This document shows positions 36,442 through 44,342 of a stretch of 64,000 nucleotides of DNA, one piece after another; positions within the stretch are counted from its first letter, which is position 1; every line of letters begins with the position of its first letter. The stretch comes from an uncultured Paracoccaceae bacterium (GTDB taxonomy: Bacteria; Pseudomonadota; Alphaproteobacteria; Rhodobacterales; Rhodobacteraceae), in NCBI GenBank assembly GCA_947498985.1, contig CANMMF010000014.1, forward strand, positions 1 through 64,000, written 5' to 3'. The translations under genes and the position numbers were made by a program. The notes below the pieces were generated by a model. It did no database searches, was not told where the DNA came from, and worked only from the letters and a program-made list of their open reading frames with translations.

Positions 36442-38574
36442 TTGCACATCCCGACCGTGCCTTTTTCGCAAGACCTCGTGTTGATCGGCGGAGGTCACAC
36501 GCACGCGCTTGTCCTGCGCAAATGGGGGATGGCCCCCCTGCCCGGCGTGCGGCTGACCTTGATCAACCCCGGTCCGACCGCGCCCTATTCCGGGATGCTG
36601 CCCGGCCACCTTGCGGGCCATTACAGCCGCGACGCGCTTGACATCGACCTCGTCAAGCTCGCGCGGTTTGCAAACGCGCGGCTGGTGCTTGGGGCCGCAG
36701 AAGGTCTGGATCTCGCGCGCCGCCACATCATTGTGCCCGGCCGGCCGCCGATAGGCTTCGACATCGCGTCGCTCGACATCGGGATCACAAGCGCCATGCC
36801 GGATCTCCCCGGCTTCGCCGAAAATGCGACACCGGCCAAGCCGCTCGGGCCTTTTGCGGCGCGGTGGCACTCTTTCTTGCAGCGCTCCGGCACCGCGGCG
36901 GTTGCGGTCATCGGCGGAGGTGTCGCAGGAGTCGAGATTGCACTGGCGCTGAGCCACGCCTTGAAAGATTCAGACCGCTGCGGGACGGTCACCTTGATCG
37001 AAAAAGGGCACCTTCTCAGCAGTTTACGCGCGACGCCCCGCAACCGGTTGCGCGATGCTCTGCACAAAAACGGCGTGAACATCCTCGAAGGCGCCGACAT
37101 TGCCCGGATTGACGAGGCAGGTATCACGCTTGCGGACGGGGGACATATTCCCGCAGATTTCATCACAGGTGCGGCGGGCGCGCGCCCGCAGGCTTGGCTC
37201 GCGGGCACCGGCCTTGCACAACATGATGGCTTTGTCGTGGTCAACGACAAGTTGCAAAGCTCCGACAACGCCGTTTTTGCCGCCGGCGACTGTGCGCATA
37301 TGGCTCATGCGCCCCGACCGAAAGCCGGGGTCTTCGCCGTAAGGCAAGCTCCGGTTCTTCTGGAAAATCTGAAAGCCGCGCTCATTGGACAAGGCGGGTT
37401 TCGCAGTTACCGCCCGCAGAAAGACTATCTGAAGCTGATTTCCCTCGGCGCGCGTTCCGCGCTCGCCGACCGGTTCGGTCTCTGTGTCAGCGGCAAAGGT
37501 CTGTGGCGCCTCAAGGACCGAATCGACCGGAAATTCATGCTCCAGTTCAAGGACTTGCCGCGCACCCCTTCCCCCGATCTGCCGTGGCCCCGCGCCCGAG
37601 GCCTGACCGATGCGCTCGGCCCGAAACCGCTTTGCGGTGGCTGCGGCTCAAAGATCGGTCGCCCTGCTCTGATGAACGCGCTTGGACAGAAAAGCGGCGC
37701 GGGCGATGACGCCGGAATACTGCAAACCGGCTCTGCGACCCAGGTGATCAGCACCGATCATCTGCGCGCCATGGTAGCAGACCCGGTCACCATGGTTCGG
37801 CTGACCGCAATCCACGCGTTGGGCGACATCTGGGCGATGGGCGCCTCGGCACAGGCCGCCACGCTGTCGGTGATCCTGCCGCATCAGGCCGAAGCGCTTG
37901 CGGAACGCGGCTTGTCGGAAATCGCGCAAGCCGCGCGAGACGAAATGGCCAGACATGGCGTCGAGATCGTCGGCGGCCACAGCACTTTCGGCGCAGAGAT
38001 GACGCTCGGCTTCACGGTCACAGGGCTCTGCGAGGCCGCGCCCATCGCGCTGGACGGCGCCGCCCCCGGTCAAAGCCTGATCCTGACCAAACCGGTTGGA
38101 TCCGGCGTGATCATGGCAGCCGAAATGACCGGCGACGCCAAAGGCATCTGGGTCGAAGCCGCCCTGAACCACATGCTGCACCCGCAAGCCGGCGCCGCCA
38201 AGCATCTGCGCACCGCCACCGCCATGACGGATGTCACCGGGTTCGGGCTTGCCGGTCACCTGCTGAACATCTGCGCCGCCTCCGGCGTGGGCGCCGAAAT
38301 TTCGCTTACCGAAGTTCCGGTCATGGACGGCGCCATGACGCTTGCAGGTCAGGGCATACGATCCTCGCTGTACAAGCAGAACCGCGGTCTTCTGCCGGCA
38401 GCTCCCGAAGGCCCGATGGTCGATCTGCTGGTTGATCCACAGACCTGCGGCGGTCTGCTGGCCGCCGTGCCCGGAGACGGCCAGCCGGAGCTTCAGGCCT
38501 TGAGACAAAGCGGTTATCCAGCTGTGATCATTGGCAAAACCACGACCCGCGCCGCTCAGATGGATATCGTCTGA
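36442..38574 (+). CDS. selD: Selenophosphate synthase SelD fused to FAD oxidoreductase
   Basis: A 710-residue fusion. Residues 1-370 or so form an NDH-2-like FAD/NAD(P) oxidoreductase: DLVLIGGGHTHALVLRKWG, AVIGGGVAGVEIALALSHAL and NAVFAAGDCAHMAHA. From about 405 comes SelD: CGGCGSKIGRPALMNAL (catalytic Cys and Lys), GDDAGIL, STDHLRAMVADP, TDVTGFGLAGHLL and DPQTCGGLLAAV. It makes selenophosphate from selenide and ATP; the flavoprotein half may reduce the selenium source. TTG 36442 is preferred because CAGGAG sits just upstream and no ATG fits. It is convergent with mnmH, which uses selenophosphate. No selA or selB is present here. Confidence 0.9.
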   Translation: MHIPTVPFSQDLVLIGGGHTHALVLRKWGMAPLPGVRLTLINPGPTAPYSGMLPGHLAGHYSRDALDIDLVKLARFANARLVLGAAEGLDLARRHIIVPGRPPIGFDIASLDIGITSAMPDLPGFAENATPAKPLGPFAARWHSFLQRSGTAAVAVIGGGVAGVEIALALSHALKDSDRCGTVTLIEKGHLLSSLRATPRNRLRDALHKNGVNILEGADIARIDEAGITLADGGHIPADFITGAAGARPQAWLAGTGLAQHDGFVVVNDKLQSSDNAVFAAGDCAHMAHAPRPKAGVFAVRQAPVLLENLKAALIGQGGFRSYRPQKDYLKLISLGARSALADRFGLCVSGKGLWRLKDRIDRKFMLQFKDLPRTPSPDLPWPRARGLTDALGPKPLCGGCGSKIGRPALMNALGQKSGAGDDAGILQTGSATQVISTDHLRAMVADPVTMVRLTAIHALGDIWAMGASAQAATLSVILPHQAEALAERGLSEIAQAARDEMARHGVEIVGGHSTFGAEMTLGFTVTGLCEAAPIALDGAAPGQSLILTKPVGSGVIMAAEMTGDAKGIWVEAALNHMLHPQAGAAKHLRTATAMTDVTGFGLAGHLLNICAASGVGAEISLTEVPVMDGAMTLAGQGIRSSLYKQNRGLLPAAPEGPMVDLLVDPQTCGGLLAAVPGDGQPELQALRQSGYPAVIIGKTTTRAAQMDIV

Positions 38575-39614
38575 AGCGCCACAGCAATGCGCTCCGCCAA
38601 CACGTCCAGCGCGGAATCGCTCAGATCTGCAGTTGCAAACCGCTGCAAAATCTGCGGGTGCGACGATTGCATCGATTTGTCGTAAGCCGGATCGTAATGT
38701 TCGGCGGCCAGCGCCTTGCAAAGCTCGACATGGGCGCCCGAAGCGCTGAGCGCATTCCAGCGATCAACCGTGTCATGCCCGCGAAACGCGCGCAGCGGGG
38801 CCAGTTTCTCCTGCAAGGATTTCGGGTCCGAGAGAATGTCGTCATAGGCGTCGGCGAGGTACCGCGCCCGGGCCTCGATGGGCGCCGTGATCTCGAACCA
38901 GGGCGCGGATTTCATCGCCTCCCAAAGCGACGGCGGAAGGTTCAGCGCGCCGATCTTGCTGCTTTCGGCCTCGACAATCACCGGTCGGGACGGGTCAAGC
39001 CGCGCCAGGGACAGGGCCAGCGCCGACTCGAACGCTTTCTGACTGGGCTGTCCGCCCGGCATGTCGCCCAGAAGCGATCCGCGATGACCCGCCAACCCCT
39101 CGAGATCGAGCGTCTGCACGTCAAAACCCGCCAGTTTCCCGAGCAATTGCGTCTTGGCCGTACCCGTATAGCCGCCCAATTGCAGCAACCGATGGGGCAA
39201 GGGCGTGTCGTAGAGACACTCCGCAACGCGTCGCCTGTAGGTCTTGTATCCTCCGGGAATGGTTTCGGCACGCCAACCGATTTCGGACAGGAGCCAGGCG
39301 AATGTGCCCGACCTCTGCCCGCCTCGCCAGCAATAGACCAGCGGCCGCCACGCGCCATCCTTGTCGGCCAACGGTCCTTCGATATGCGCCGCCGCGTTTC
39401 GAAAGACCAGCGCCGCTCCCAGTTTGCGCGCGCGAAACGGCGACACCCGCCTGTAGATCGTCCCAACCCGGGCGCGCTCCGCGTTGTCGAGCACAGGCAG
39501 ATTGATGGCGCCGGGGATGTGATCTTCGGCAAATTCGGCCGGGCTGCGCACGTCGATGACCGTGTCGAACCCGTTGTCCATGAAGCTCTTGAATGTCGGA
39601 TACATGTGATGCAT
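38556..39614 (-). CDS. mnmH: tRNA 2-selenouridine synthase MnmH (SelU/YbbB)
   Basis: A 352-residue enzyme that replaces sulfur by selenium in the wobble 2-thiouridine of tRNAs. The N-terminal rhodanese domain has VIDVRSPAEFAEDHIPGA and active-site YCWRGGQRSG (C95); the C-terminal part has a P-loop, LGGYTGTAKTQLL, and VIVEAESSKIG. The starts at 39614 and 39605 (MHHM) are equally possible. Its 3' end overlaps the end of selD by 19 bases in convergent orientation, the normal partnership for selenouridine formation. Confidence 0.93.
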   Translation of the reverse strand: MHHMYPTFKSFMDNGFDTVIDVRSPAEFAEDHIPGAINLPVLDNAERARVGTIYRRVSPFRARKLGAALVFRNAAAHIEGPLADKDGAWRPLVYCWRGGQRSGTFAWLLSEIGWRAETIPGGYKTYRRRVAECLYDTPLPHRLLQLGGYTGTAKTQLLGKLAGFDVQTLDLEGLAGHRGSLLGDMPGGQPSQKAFESALALSLARLDPSRPVIVEAESSKIGALNLPPSLWEAMKSAPWFEITAPIEARARYLADAYDDILSDPKSLQEKLAPLRAFRGHDTVDRWNALSASGAHVELCKALAAEHYDPAYDKSMQSSHPQILQRFATADLSDSALDVLAERIAVALQTISI

Positions 39615-39761
39615 GCCAGCGGCTTACCGGGTCTGGGCCCCCAAGAAAAGCTGCGCGCGCCTTCTCATGGCATCGCCGGTGAAAAACCTCCCTTCCCCCT
39701 CTGGACACGGCCCATTTGCTCGGCTAGACCGCGCGCACCCGAAAGGCCCAGCCTTTCCCGT

Positions 39762-39836
39762 GCCCGGGTAGCTCAGGGGTAGAGCAGTGGATTGAAAATC
39801 CTCGTGTCGGTGGTTCGATTCCGCCCCCGGGCACCA
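39762..39836 (+). tRNA. tRNA-Phe (GAA)
   Basis: A complete cloverleaf. Acceptor GCCCGGG pairs with CCCGGGC, discriminator A73, encoded CCA at 39834-39836. D arm GCTC/GAGC, anticodon loop TTGAAAA (anticodon GAA at its centre) and TPsiC loop TTCGATT. The anticodon stem has one U-U mismatch. The element's integrase lies immediately downstream, so the 3' end of this gene is the probable attachment site. Confidence 0.93.
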
Positions 39837-39881
39837 CTACATCTTACAGATCGAATGATATCAATGGCTTAGATGGGCGTT

Positions 39882-39920
39882 TTGTCCCACCGCCGCGTAC
39901 GGGCGGGAAATGTGGGACAA
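39882..39920. repeat. Inverted repeat beside tRNA-Phe (att arm)
   Basis: TTGTCCCAC (39882-39890) and GTGGGACAA (39912-39920) are perfect inverted copies, with an inner CGCC/GGCG pairing. Lying between the tRNA-Phe 3' end and the integrase stop, they are good candidates for integrase arm-binding sites, and could also act as a terminator stem for the integrase gene. Confidence 0.55.
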
Positions 39921-39927
39921 TTTTGCT

Positions 39928-41007
39928 CTACCTTTGTTCTCGGCTGAGATGCTTCATCCCCGATCCGGCCAGCACTTTTTGGCGCGCTGCTTTGGTGTAA
40001 CGCGAGGCTTCTTTCATCGTGGACCAGCCAAAGATCGCCATCAGCTGGCGTTCGGTCGCGCCGTTCTCGGCAGCGAGTGCTGCACCCGCCTTCCGCAAGC
40101 CATGGGCCGAGCAGTTCGTTAGACCAGCCTCATCGCAACGCTTGCGAAACCAGTTACCGAAACCGTTCGAAGTGAAAGGCTTGCCAAAGGCGGTCGTCAG
40201 GAAAGCAAGATTGCCGGTCGAAGTCTGGTCTATGATTGACTGCAACTCTGGCAGAACAGGGATCGAAAGCGTGACCGGCTTGCGCGCGCGATTTTTGGCT
40301 TGGGTGAAACTGAGCCAGCCCTCTTTCACATGCTGCGGGCCGAGCCGGACGACATCCGAGCGGCGTTGTCCTGTATAGAGAAGTAGGGCGAGCGCCAAGC
40401 GCGCTTTGCTTCCAACCGGATGCGCGGATTCAAATTTGGTCAGCTCATCCATGCTCCAGCTATGAAAGCCTTCGGAGTGCGATTTGAGATATGGCACATC
40501 CTTCGCGGGGTTGCGAGTGGCCAGATCGTACTCGATGGCAAAATTGAACAACTGCCGCAGCGCCTTGACCATCGCATTCGCGGCTTCCGGCCTGTCAGCG
40601 TTCTGATCACGGCGAGCCCGCACATGTCGTGGTTCCATCATCGCATAGGGCTTATCGCCATCCTTTTCGCAAATGCGATCCAGCAGGCTCTTTCGCACAT
40701 AGCGCGTGCGCTCACCGAGCTCCCGATAAGGCGCGGAGCCGAAATATTGCACGCAGAGCCAGCGCAGCGATCCGTTCTCTATGGCGTCCCGACCCGCCGC
40801 CTTGGGAGGCGTAGTGCTCTGCTTGTTGTTGATGGCGGCATAATACTCATCAAGAAAGGCCCGAGTACCGGGTGTTTCTTTGAGCCGGATTTTTTTGTGA
40901 CCGGGCCTGCGCACATAAATGCGGACATTGCCGTGCCTGTCCGTATCCTCGCTCAAGTACTTGAGCCGTACTTCGCCGAGTCCGTCACGCAACCTGATTT
41001 TGGCCAT
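39928..41007 (-). CDS. Tyrosine-recombinase integrase (tRNA-Phe site)
   Basis: A 359-residue phage/ICE-type integrase. Catalytic residues: R in LLYTGQRRSDVVRL, K within SFTQAKNRARKPVTL, HGLRKAGAAL (H-x-x-R), GWSTMKEASRY (W replacing the late H, and the nucleophilic Tyr). The N-terminal SAM-like core-binding domain precedes it. It lies 91 bases from tRNA-Phe and points toward it, as expected for the enzyme that inserted this element. A small AlpA-like gene two bases upstream is its probable excisionase. Confidence 0.92.
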   Translation of the reverse strand: MAKIRLRDGLGEVRLKYLSEDTDRHGNVRIYVRRPGHKKIRLKETPGTRAFLDEYYAAINNKQSTTPPKAAGRDAIENGSLRWLCVQYFGSAPYRELGERTRYVRKSLLDRICEKDGDKPYAMMEPRHVRARRDQNADRPEAANAMVKALRQLFNFAIEYDLATRNPAKDVPYLKSHSEGFHSWSMDELTKFESAHPVGSKARLALALLLYTGQRRSDVVRLGPQHVKEGWLSFTQAKNRARKPVTLSIPVLPELQSIIDQTSTGNLAFLTTAFGKPFTSNGFGNWFRKRCDEAGLTNCSAHGLRKAGAALAAENGATERQLMAIFGWSTMKEASRYTKAARQKVLAGSGMKHLSREQR

Positions 41008-41009
41008 GG

Positions 41010-41294
41010 CTATTCCCCTTCATCCCAGGGGTTCACAGTTTTGGATTCCATATCAGGCAACGCATCGAAGGCTTCGTCAAGAGTCACGCTATCCGAAAGC
41101 ACGCGGCTATTGACCTTCTTTGGTGTGGGCATGCGTCCGTCTTTAACCAAAATATCAAAGAAAGACGGAGACACGCCGACATAGTACGCCGCCTCGCGGC
41201 GGTTCAAGCCACGCGGCATGAAGGAGAGCTTATGATGTTTTGCAGCCTGCATGCTCCATGACATGCGGCCAGTACCGTGCTGATTGAAGTTCAC
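41010..41294 (-). CDS. AlpA/excisionase-like DNA-binding protein
   Basis: Up to 94 residues; the core LNRREAAYYVGVSPSFFDIL and VKDGRMPTPKKVNSRVL is the winged helix-turn-helix of AlpA/Xis proteins. It probably directs excision together with the integrase two bases downstream. The start is uncertain: GTG 41294 is the longest, with ATGs at 41264 and 41219 alternatives, and none has a good ribosome site. A TGGTCAC site at 41299-41305 lies at its promoter end. Confidence 0.75.
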   Translation of the reverse strand: MNFNQHGTGRMSWSMQAAKHHKLSFMPRGLNRREAAYYVGVSPSFFDILVKDGRMPTPKKVNSRVLSDSVTLDEAFDALPDMESKTVNPWDEGE

Positions 41295-41335
41295 GCGCTG
41301 GTCACGCCCGGTCTATTCAGTCACGAAAAAGCCCC

Positions 41336-41354
41336 GTGACCAAACAATGGTCAC
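41336..41354. promoter_or_regulatory. GTGACCA-5-TGGTCAC inverted repeat
   Basis: A perfect inverted repeat, GTGACCA (41336-41342) and TGGTCAC (41348-41354), with a third copy TGGTCAC at 41299-41305. The same heptamer recurs at other gene starts of the element (57.2, 58.9, 59.2 and 61.8 kb), so it is probably the operator of an element-wide regulator. Confidence 0.5.
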
Positions 41355-41365
41355 AGGGCTAGTTG

Positions 41366-41557
41366 CTATGGGCGCATGCCCAGGCTCATTTTGCGAGCTA
41401 TTTCACGGCTGATCGTATCAAGGCTCGCAAGAGCCTGTCTCCGTTCATTGGAACCGGCATCGCTGAGCACGAGATCGTGCTGGACGCTCGCAAACAATGC
41501 GCGAAGTTCGCTGATGCTGCGGCGCTGCAAGGCTGCCTTTGTGAAGACATGTTTCAT
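41366..41557 (-). CDS. Small conserved ICE protein
   Basis: A 63-residue, Ser/Arg-rich helical protein (MKHVFTKAALQRRSISELRA, then SLDTISREIARKMSLGMRP). I recall close relatives as small hypothetical proteins on alphaproteobacterial mobile elements; no function known. AAGGAGAGGATC is a strong ribosome site. Its leader contains a GGCCGTG/CACGGCC hairpin at about 41580-41599. Confidence 0.65.
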   Translation of the reverse strand: MKHVFTKAALQRRSISELRALFASVQHDLVLSDAGSNERRQALASLDTISREIARKMSLGMRP

Positions 41558-41896
41558 GATCCTCTCCTTGATCCTTGGAGGCCGTGCCCATCACGGCCTT
41601 TCTTGCCCGCCCCACACATCATCAGCAGGGAAAGGACCGCTGATGGGCGGCAGGCCGACCAGGACAAAAAGGGGAGAAGACAGAAACAAGAAGAACTCAG
41701 GCCGCATGTATGCGGTGCAGCTGCGAATAAGGGCTGATTTGCGTGCGACTCAGCACACCTAAATCGCCGAAAACCCGCTTCAAGTAACGGAAATAGAGAA
41801 TTGCAGAATTTGACGGGCGCAACCGAGAATTGATAAAATGAGATTATAGGGTGCTGTTATGCACAGCACATTTGTTAACCAAATTGAAAGATCGCT
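41558..41896. other. Gap with a possible 39-codon ORF
   Basis: The left part is the leader of the minus-strand small gene. On the plus strand ATG 41643 opens a 39-codon frame ending at TAA 41760-41762 (GGRPTRTKRGEDRNKKNSG, very basic), preceded by AGGGAAAGGA; it may be a real small protein, but there is no independent support. From 41763 to 41896 the DNA is AT-rich and probably holds the promoter of the next plus-strand gene. Confidence 0.35.
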
Positions 41897-42157
41897 ATGG
41901 GTACCCGCAACGGCTCATTCGAGCCGACAGGGCTGACTGTGACCTACAACAAACTCGGTAGCATTACCGTTGACGAGTTAAAGCACGCACTCATCGAAGA
42001 CCTCTATAATATTCAGTATGTCAGACCGGCACGGCTAAAAATCTATCCGGTGGATGAATATGGCCGCGAAGTGAAGCTGCGAAGGCCGGGCGGAGGACGC
42101 ATTCACCTTATGGATACGTATCATCTGCGCCCAATCTGCAAAGACTACGATCTGTAG
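41897..42157 (+). CDS. Hypothetical protein
   Basis: An 86-residue protein, unrecognised. It has TVDELKHALIEDLYNIQYV followed by a basic segment (EVKLRRPGGGRIHLMDTYH). GAAAG precedes the ATG. It is the first of three plus-strand genes leading to the second integrase, and may be an accessory or control protein of that integration module. Confidence 0.55.
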   Translation: MGTRNGSFEPTGLTVTYNKLGSITVDELKHALIEDLYNIQYVRPARLKIYPVDEYGREVKLRRPGGGRIHLMDTYHLRPICKDYDL

Positions 42158-42205
42158 AGCTAGAACGAGACGGGTCATAGCGGACCGGAAAGGAGTGACA
42201 CAGTC

Positions 42206-42439
42206 ATGACCATACCAACTTACATTGGGCTTAATCAGGCGCGCCAGGTGCTCTCAGAGATGGGCGTTGACCTAAATGATCGCCAGATCAAACGCGCTGC
42301 CGAGATGGACGCAAACGGTAAGCGCAAACTGCCGTTCTTCATCGACCCTATCGACGGCAAGCTGAAGATCGAGAAGGGCTCGCTTGTGCGTATCTACCGC
42401 CAAGCGCAGATAGATGCTGAAAACAGCTGTAAACTCTGA
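42206..42439 (+). CDS. Small excisionase-like/hypothetical protein
   Basis: A 77-residue protein. YIGLNQARQVLSEMGVDLND then RQIKRAAEMDANGKRKLPFF reads like a degenerate winged-helix DNA-binding protein of the type placed before integrases. GAAAGGAGTGAC is an excellent ribosome site. It ends 36 bases before the integrase start, so joint transcription is likely. Function inferred from position only. Confidence 0.6.
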   Translation: MTIPTYIGLNQARQVLSEMGVDLNDRQIKRAAEMDANGKRKLPFFIDPIDGKLKIEKGSLVRIYRQAQIDAENSCKL

Positions 42440-42475
42440 TAACTTATTGAATCGAATTGAGATTTATGGAGAATA

Positions 42476-43684
42476 TTGCACCAAGAAAGCCTTAAAGAAG
42501 TGTCAGACATTAGAAAAAGAACAGGTGCAAAAGGCTCCACCTACCAAGTCCGATACCCGAGCAGTGCGACCAAAGCTGGTTACGCCTACAAGACCTTCAG
42601 CACCTTGAAGGAAGCCCGCTCTTTCCTTGAAAGCGGCAGCACGATTGCAAGCCATGGTGTGCTCGATCCTACCATCCAGACGGTTGGCGACGCTGTTGAT
42701 ATGTGGCTGCAAATCTGTGAGCAGGAAGGGCGCGATGGCCGCGATCCTGTCACCGGATACACGCTGAAAGGATATCTCCGCCGCGCAGAAGTCATGAAGG
42801 GATACCGTTGGGAGAAGAAGCTCTCTGAGCTACAAACACCGGATATCGTGGCCTTTCGGTCATGGCTTCTGCAGGACCATAGCCGTGATCTGCCACGCCG
42901 CGTTCTTACTTCCTTTCATGGCGTTCTCAAAGAAATGGCTATGCGCGGTCATGTTGCCAGCAACGTGGCCGCTGGCGTCGCCATTCGTGCCGAGTCGCGC
43001 TATGATCAGGAAGTGAGAATACCAACGCCAGCCGAAGTACGGGGGCTTCTTCGCGCCGCTGACGAGCTGTCACGATCACCAAACAAACAAACTGCGCGGA
43101 CCTGGCAACGCTACCGGCCTATTCTGTATCTGGCAGCCGATACCGGGATGCGCCCCCAAGAGTATCTTGTGATAGCAAAGTCCAGTTTGCGTGACGGCGG
43201 CATCCACGTTGATCGGGCGCTAGAGCGGGGTGGCCACAAGATATCTGTGACCAAGACTCCTGCGGGACGCAGATTTATTGATTTGAGCCCCAGCACCTAC
43301 GAAATGGTTAGGGATTATGCGGACAACCATGCCGCAGATAACAAGTACGATCTCGTGTTTCCTACAATGACGGGCCGCTGGCAGGATACTGACAACTGGC
43401 GCAAGCGCGGCTTCTATGCAGCCTGTTTGCATGCCGGACTATTTGAGGAAGCGGAAGGGCCGCGCGGAAGCAACGTGCGGAAGCCCAAATTTAGCCCGTA
43501 CGATCTCAGACATTTCTATGCGTCGATGCTCATCGAAAAACGCGTTAATCTCAAGCGCATTCAGACACTAATGGGTCATGAAGATATCAAGACCACGCTC
43601 AATGTTTATGGGCATATCATAAATCGCATTGAAGGGCGCGATGATGAAAAAATCGAAATGCTGAATCTGATCGCGGCAGAGTGA
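42476..43684 (+). CDS. Second tyrosine-recombinase integrase
   Basis: Up to 402 residues. The N-terminal arm-binding domain reads RTGAKGSTYQVRYPS. The catalytic domain has TGMRPQEYL (Arg), SVTKTPAGRRFIDL, YDLRHFYASML (first His of HxxR replaced by Tyr), LMGHEDIKTTLNVYGH (His and nucleophilic Tyr). TTG 42476 has TGGAGAA upstream; GTG 42500 (SDIRKRTGAKG) matches the usual family start, so either is possible. It is followed by an attP-like region with a tRNA-Asp fragment, and so belongs to a different integration module from the tRNA-Phe integrase. Confidence 0.9.
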   Translation: MHQESLKEVSDIRKRTGAKGSTYQVRYPSSATKAGYAYKTFSTLKEARSFLESGSTIASHGVLDPTIQTVGDAVDMWLQICEQEGRDGRDPVTGYTLKGYLRRAEVMKGYRWEKKLSELQTPDIVAFRSWLLQDHSRDLPRRVLTSFHGVLKEMAMRGHVASNVAAGVAIRAESRYDQEVRIPTPAEVRGLLRAADELSRSPNKQTARTWQRYRPILYLAADTGMRPQEYLVIAKSSLRDGGIHVDRALERGGHKISVTKTPAGRRFIDLSPSTYEMVRDYADNHAADNKYDLVFPTMTGRWQDTDNWRKRGFYAACLHAGLFEEAEGPRGSNVRKPKFSPYDLRHFYASMLIEKRVNLKRIQTLMGHEDIKTTLNVYGHIINRIEGRDDEKIEMLNLIAAE

Positions 43685-43760
43685 AAGTTGCGCCGCATTT
43701 GCCGTGATTTTCAGCTAATTTCAGGGTCGCAATCGTATAGGAGTAAATTCCTCTTATTTC

Positions 43761-44022
43761 TTGTGGCAAGTCTGTGGCGAAAACTCCGTAAGTCGCTGTG
43801 AGTAAGGCTTTCGGCTTCGCCTGTCACGCCGGAGGTCGCGGGTTCAAGTCCCGTCTCTCGCGCCATAATAACTTCAATAGCTTAGAGGATATTATGGGTA
43901 GATTAACGGCCCTTCGGGGTCGTTTTCGCCACAAATACCCACCCTGCTGGAATCCGCAGAAATCCGCCATTCTCTGAATCGCTCTGAAATCCCTTGTGGC
44001 GAGTTTGTGGCGAATCCACTCC
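43761..44022. other. attP-like region with TTGTGGC arm sites
   Basis: Copies of TTGTGGC(G/A)A occur at 43761-43768 and 43773-43780, an inverted TTTTCGCCACAA at 43923-43934, and two more at 43994-44001 and 44005-44012. They flank the tRNA-Asp 3' core on both sides, which is the layout of a phage attP (arm-core-arm) rather than of attL or attR. They are probably bound by the integrase encoded just upstream. This accounts for most of the gap from 43685 to 44097; a small AGGAGTAAATTCCT stem lies at about 43740. Confidence 0.6.
43818..43865 (+). repeat. 3' half of a tRNA-Asp gene (att core)
   Basis: The segment starts at GCCTGTCACGCC (anticodon GTC and stem) and ends with GGTCGCGGGTTCAAGTCC and TCTCGCGCCA, giving the variable loop, TPsiC arm, acceptor strand and CCA of tRNA-Asp. 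No 5' half precedes it, so it cannot be a functional tRNA. Such 3' fragments are the identity segment that mobile elements carry for integration into the matching host tRNA. Confidence 0.75.
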
Positions 44023-44062
44023 CGAAATCTCAAGTCCTTGTGTGCCAATCGACGAAATCCAC

Positions 44063-44090
44063 TACACAAGCGTGTATCCATTGGCTACAC
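44063..44090. promoter_or_regulatory. TACAC/GTGTA operator half-sites
   Basis: TACAC (44063-44067), GTGTA (44072-44076) and TACAC (44086-44090) alternate in orientation just before the ribbon-helix-helix gene, the usual arrangement for an autoregulated RHH repressor. The ATG at 44098 lacks a ribosome site. Confidence 0.4.
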
Positions 44091-44097
44091 TTTGCAC

Positions 44098-44274
44098 ATG
44101 AAGGACACAGGTCTGCGCATGAGGATCGACCGAGAGCTACGCGAGCAATTTCTCAACGCCTGCCGGGAGGATGACAAGCCAGCAGCTCAGGTTATCCGCG
44201 AGTTCATGCGAAGATATGTGGCGGAACGAGCGGAGTCCGGCTCTGATCGGAATGCACCCGCAGACAAACGATAA
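44098..44274 (+). CDS. Ribbon-helix-helix DNA-binding protein
   Basis: A 58-residue protein with an RHH pattern: GLRMRIDRELREQFLNACRE then PAAQVIREFMRRYV. It resembles antitoxins and small repressors. ATG 44098 is chosen over a longer frame because it starts the RHH strand directly. No toxin-like gene follows; the next gene, 68 bases on, is the Argonaute partner, so it might regulate that operon. That role is inferred from position and from the half-sites upstream. Confidence 0.65.
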   Translation: MKDTGLRMRIDRELREQFLNACREDDKPAAQVIREFMRRYVAERAESGSDRNAPADKR

Positions 44275-44342
44275 GAGGCAGACCCCAAGTGAACGCTGTT
44301 GAGATTGAAGAAGCTAGCGCGCTTTCGGTTTAGAGGCAAAGT

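Noticed and set aside
41299-41354. CRISPR-like spacing of TGGTCAC repeats
   Set aside because: Only three heptamers with unequal gaps and no spacers or cas genes; they fit operator sites better. No CRISPR array was seen anywhere in the window.
43824-44081. Minus-strand frame ending in RERRDLNPRPPA, apparently an 85-residue protein
   Set aside because: That ending is a well-known artefact of translating tRNA 3' ends; the frame covers the tRNA-Asp fragment and the arm sites.
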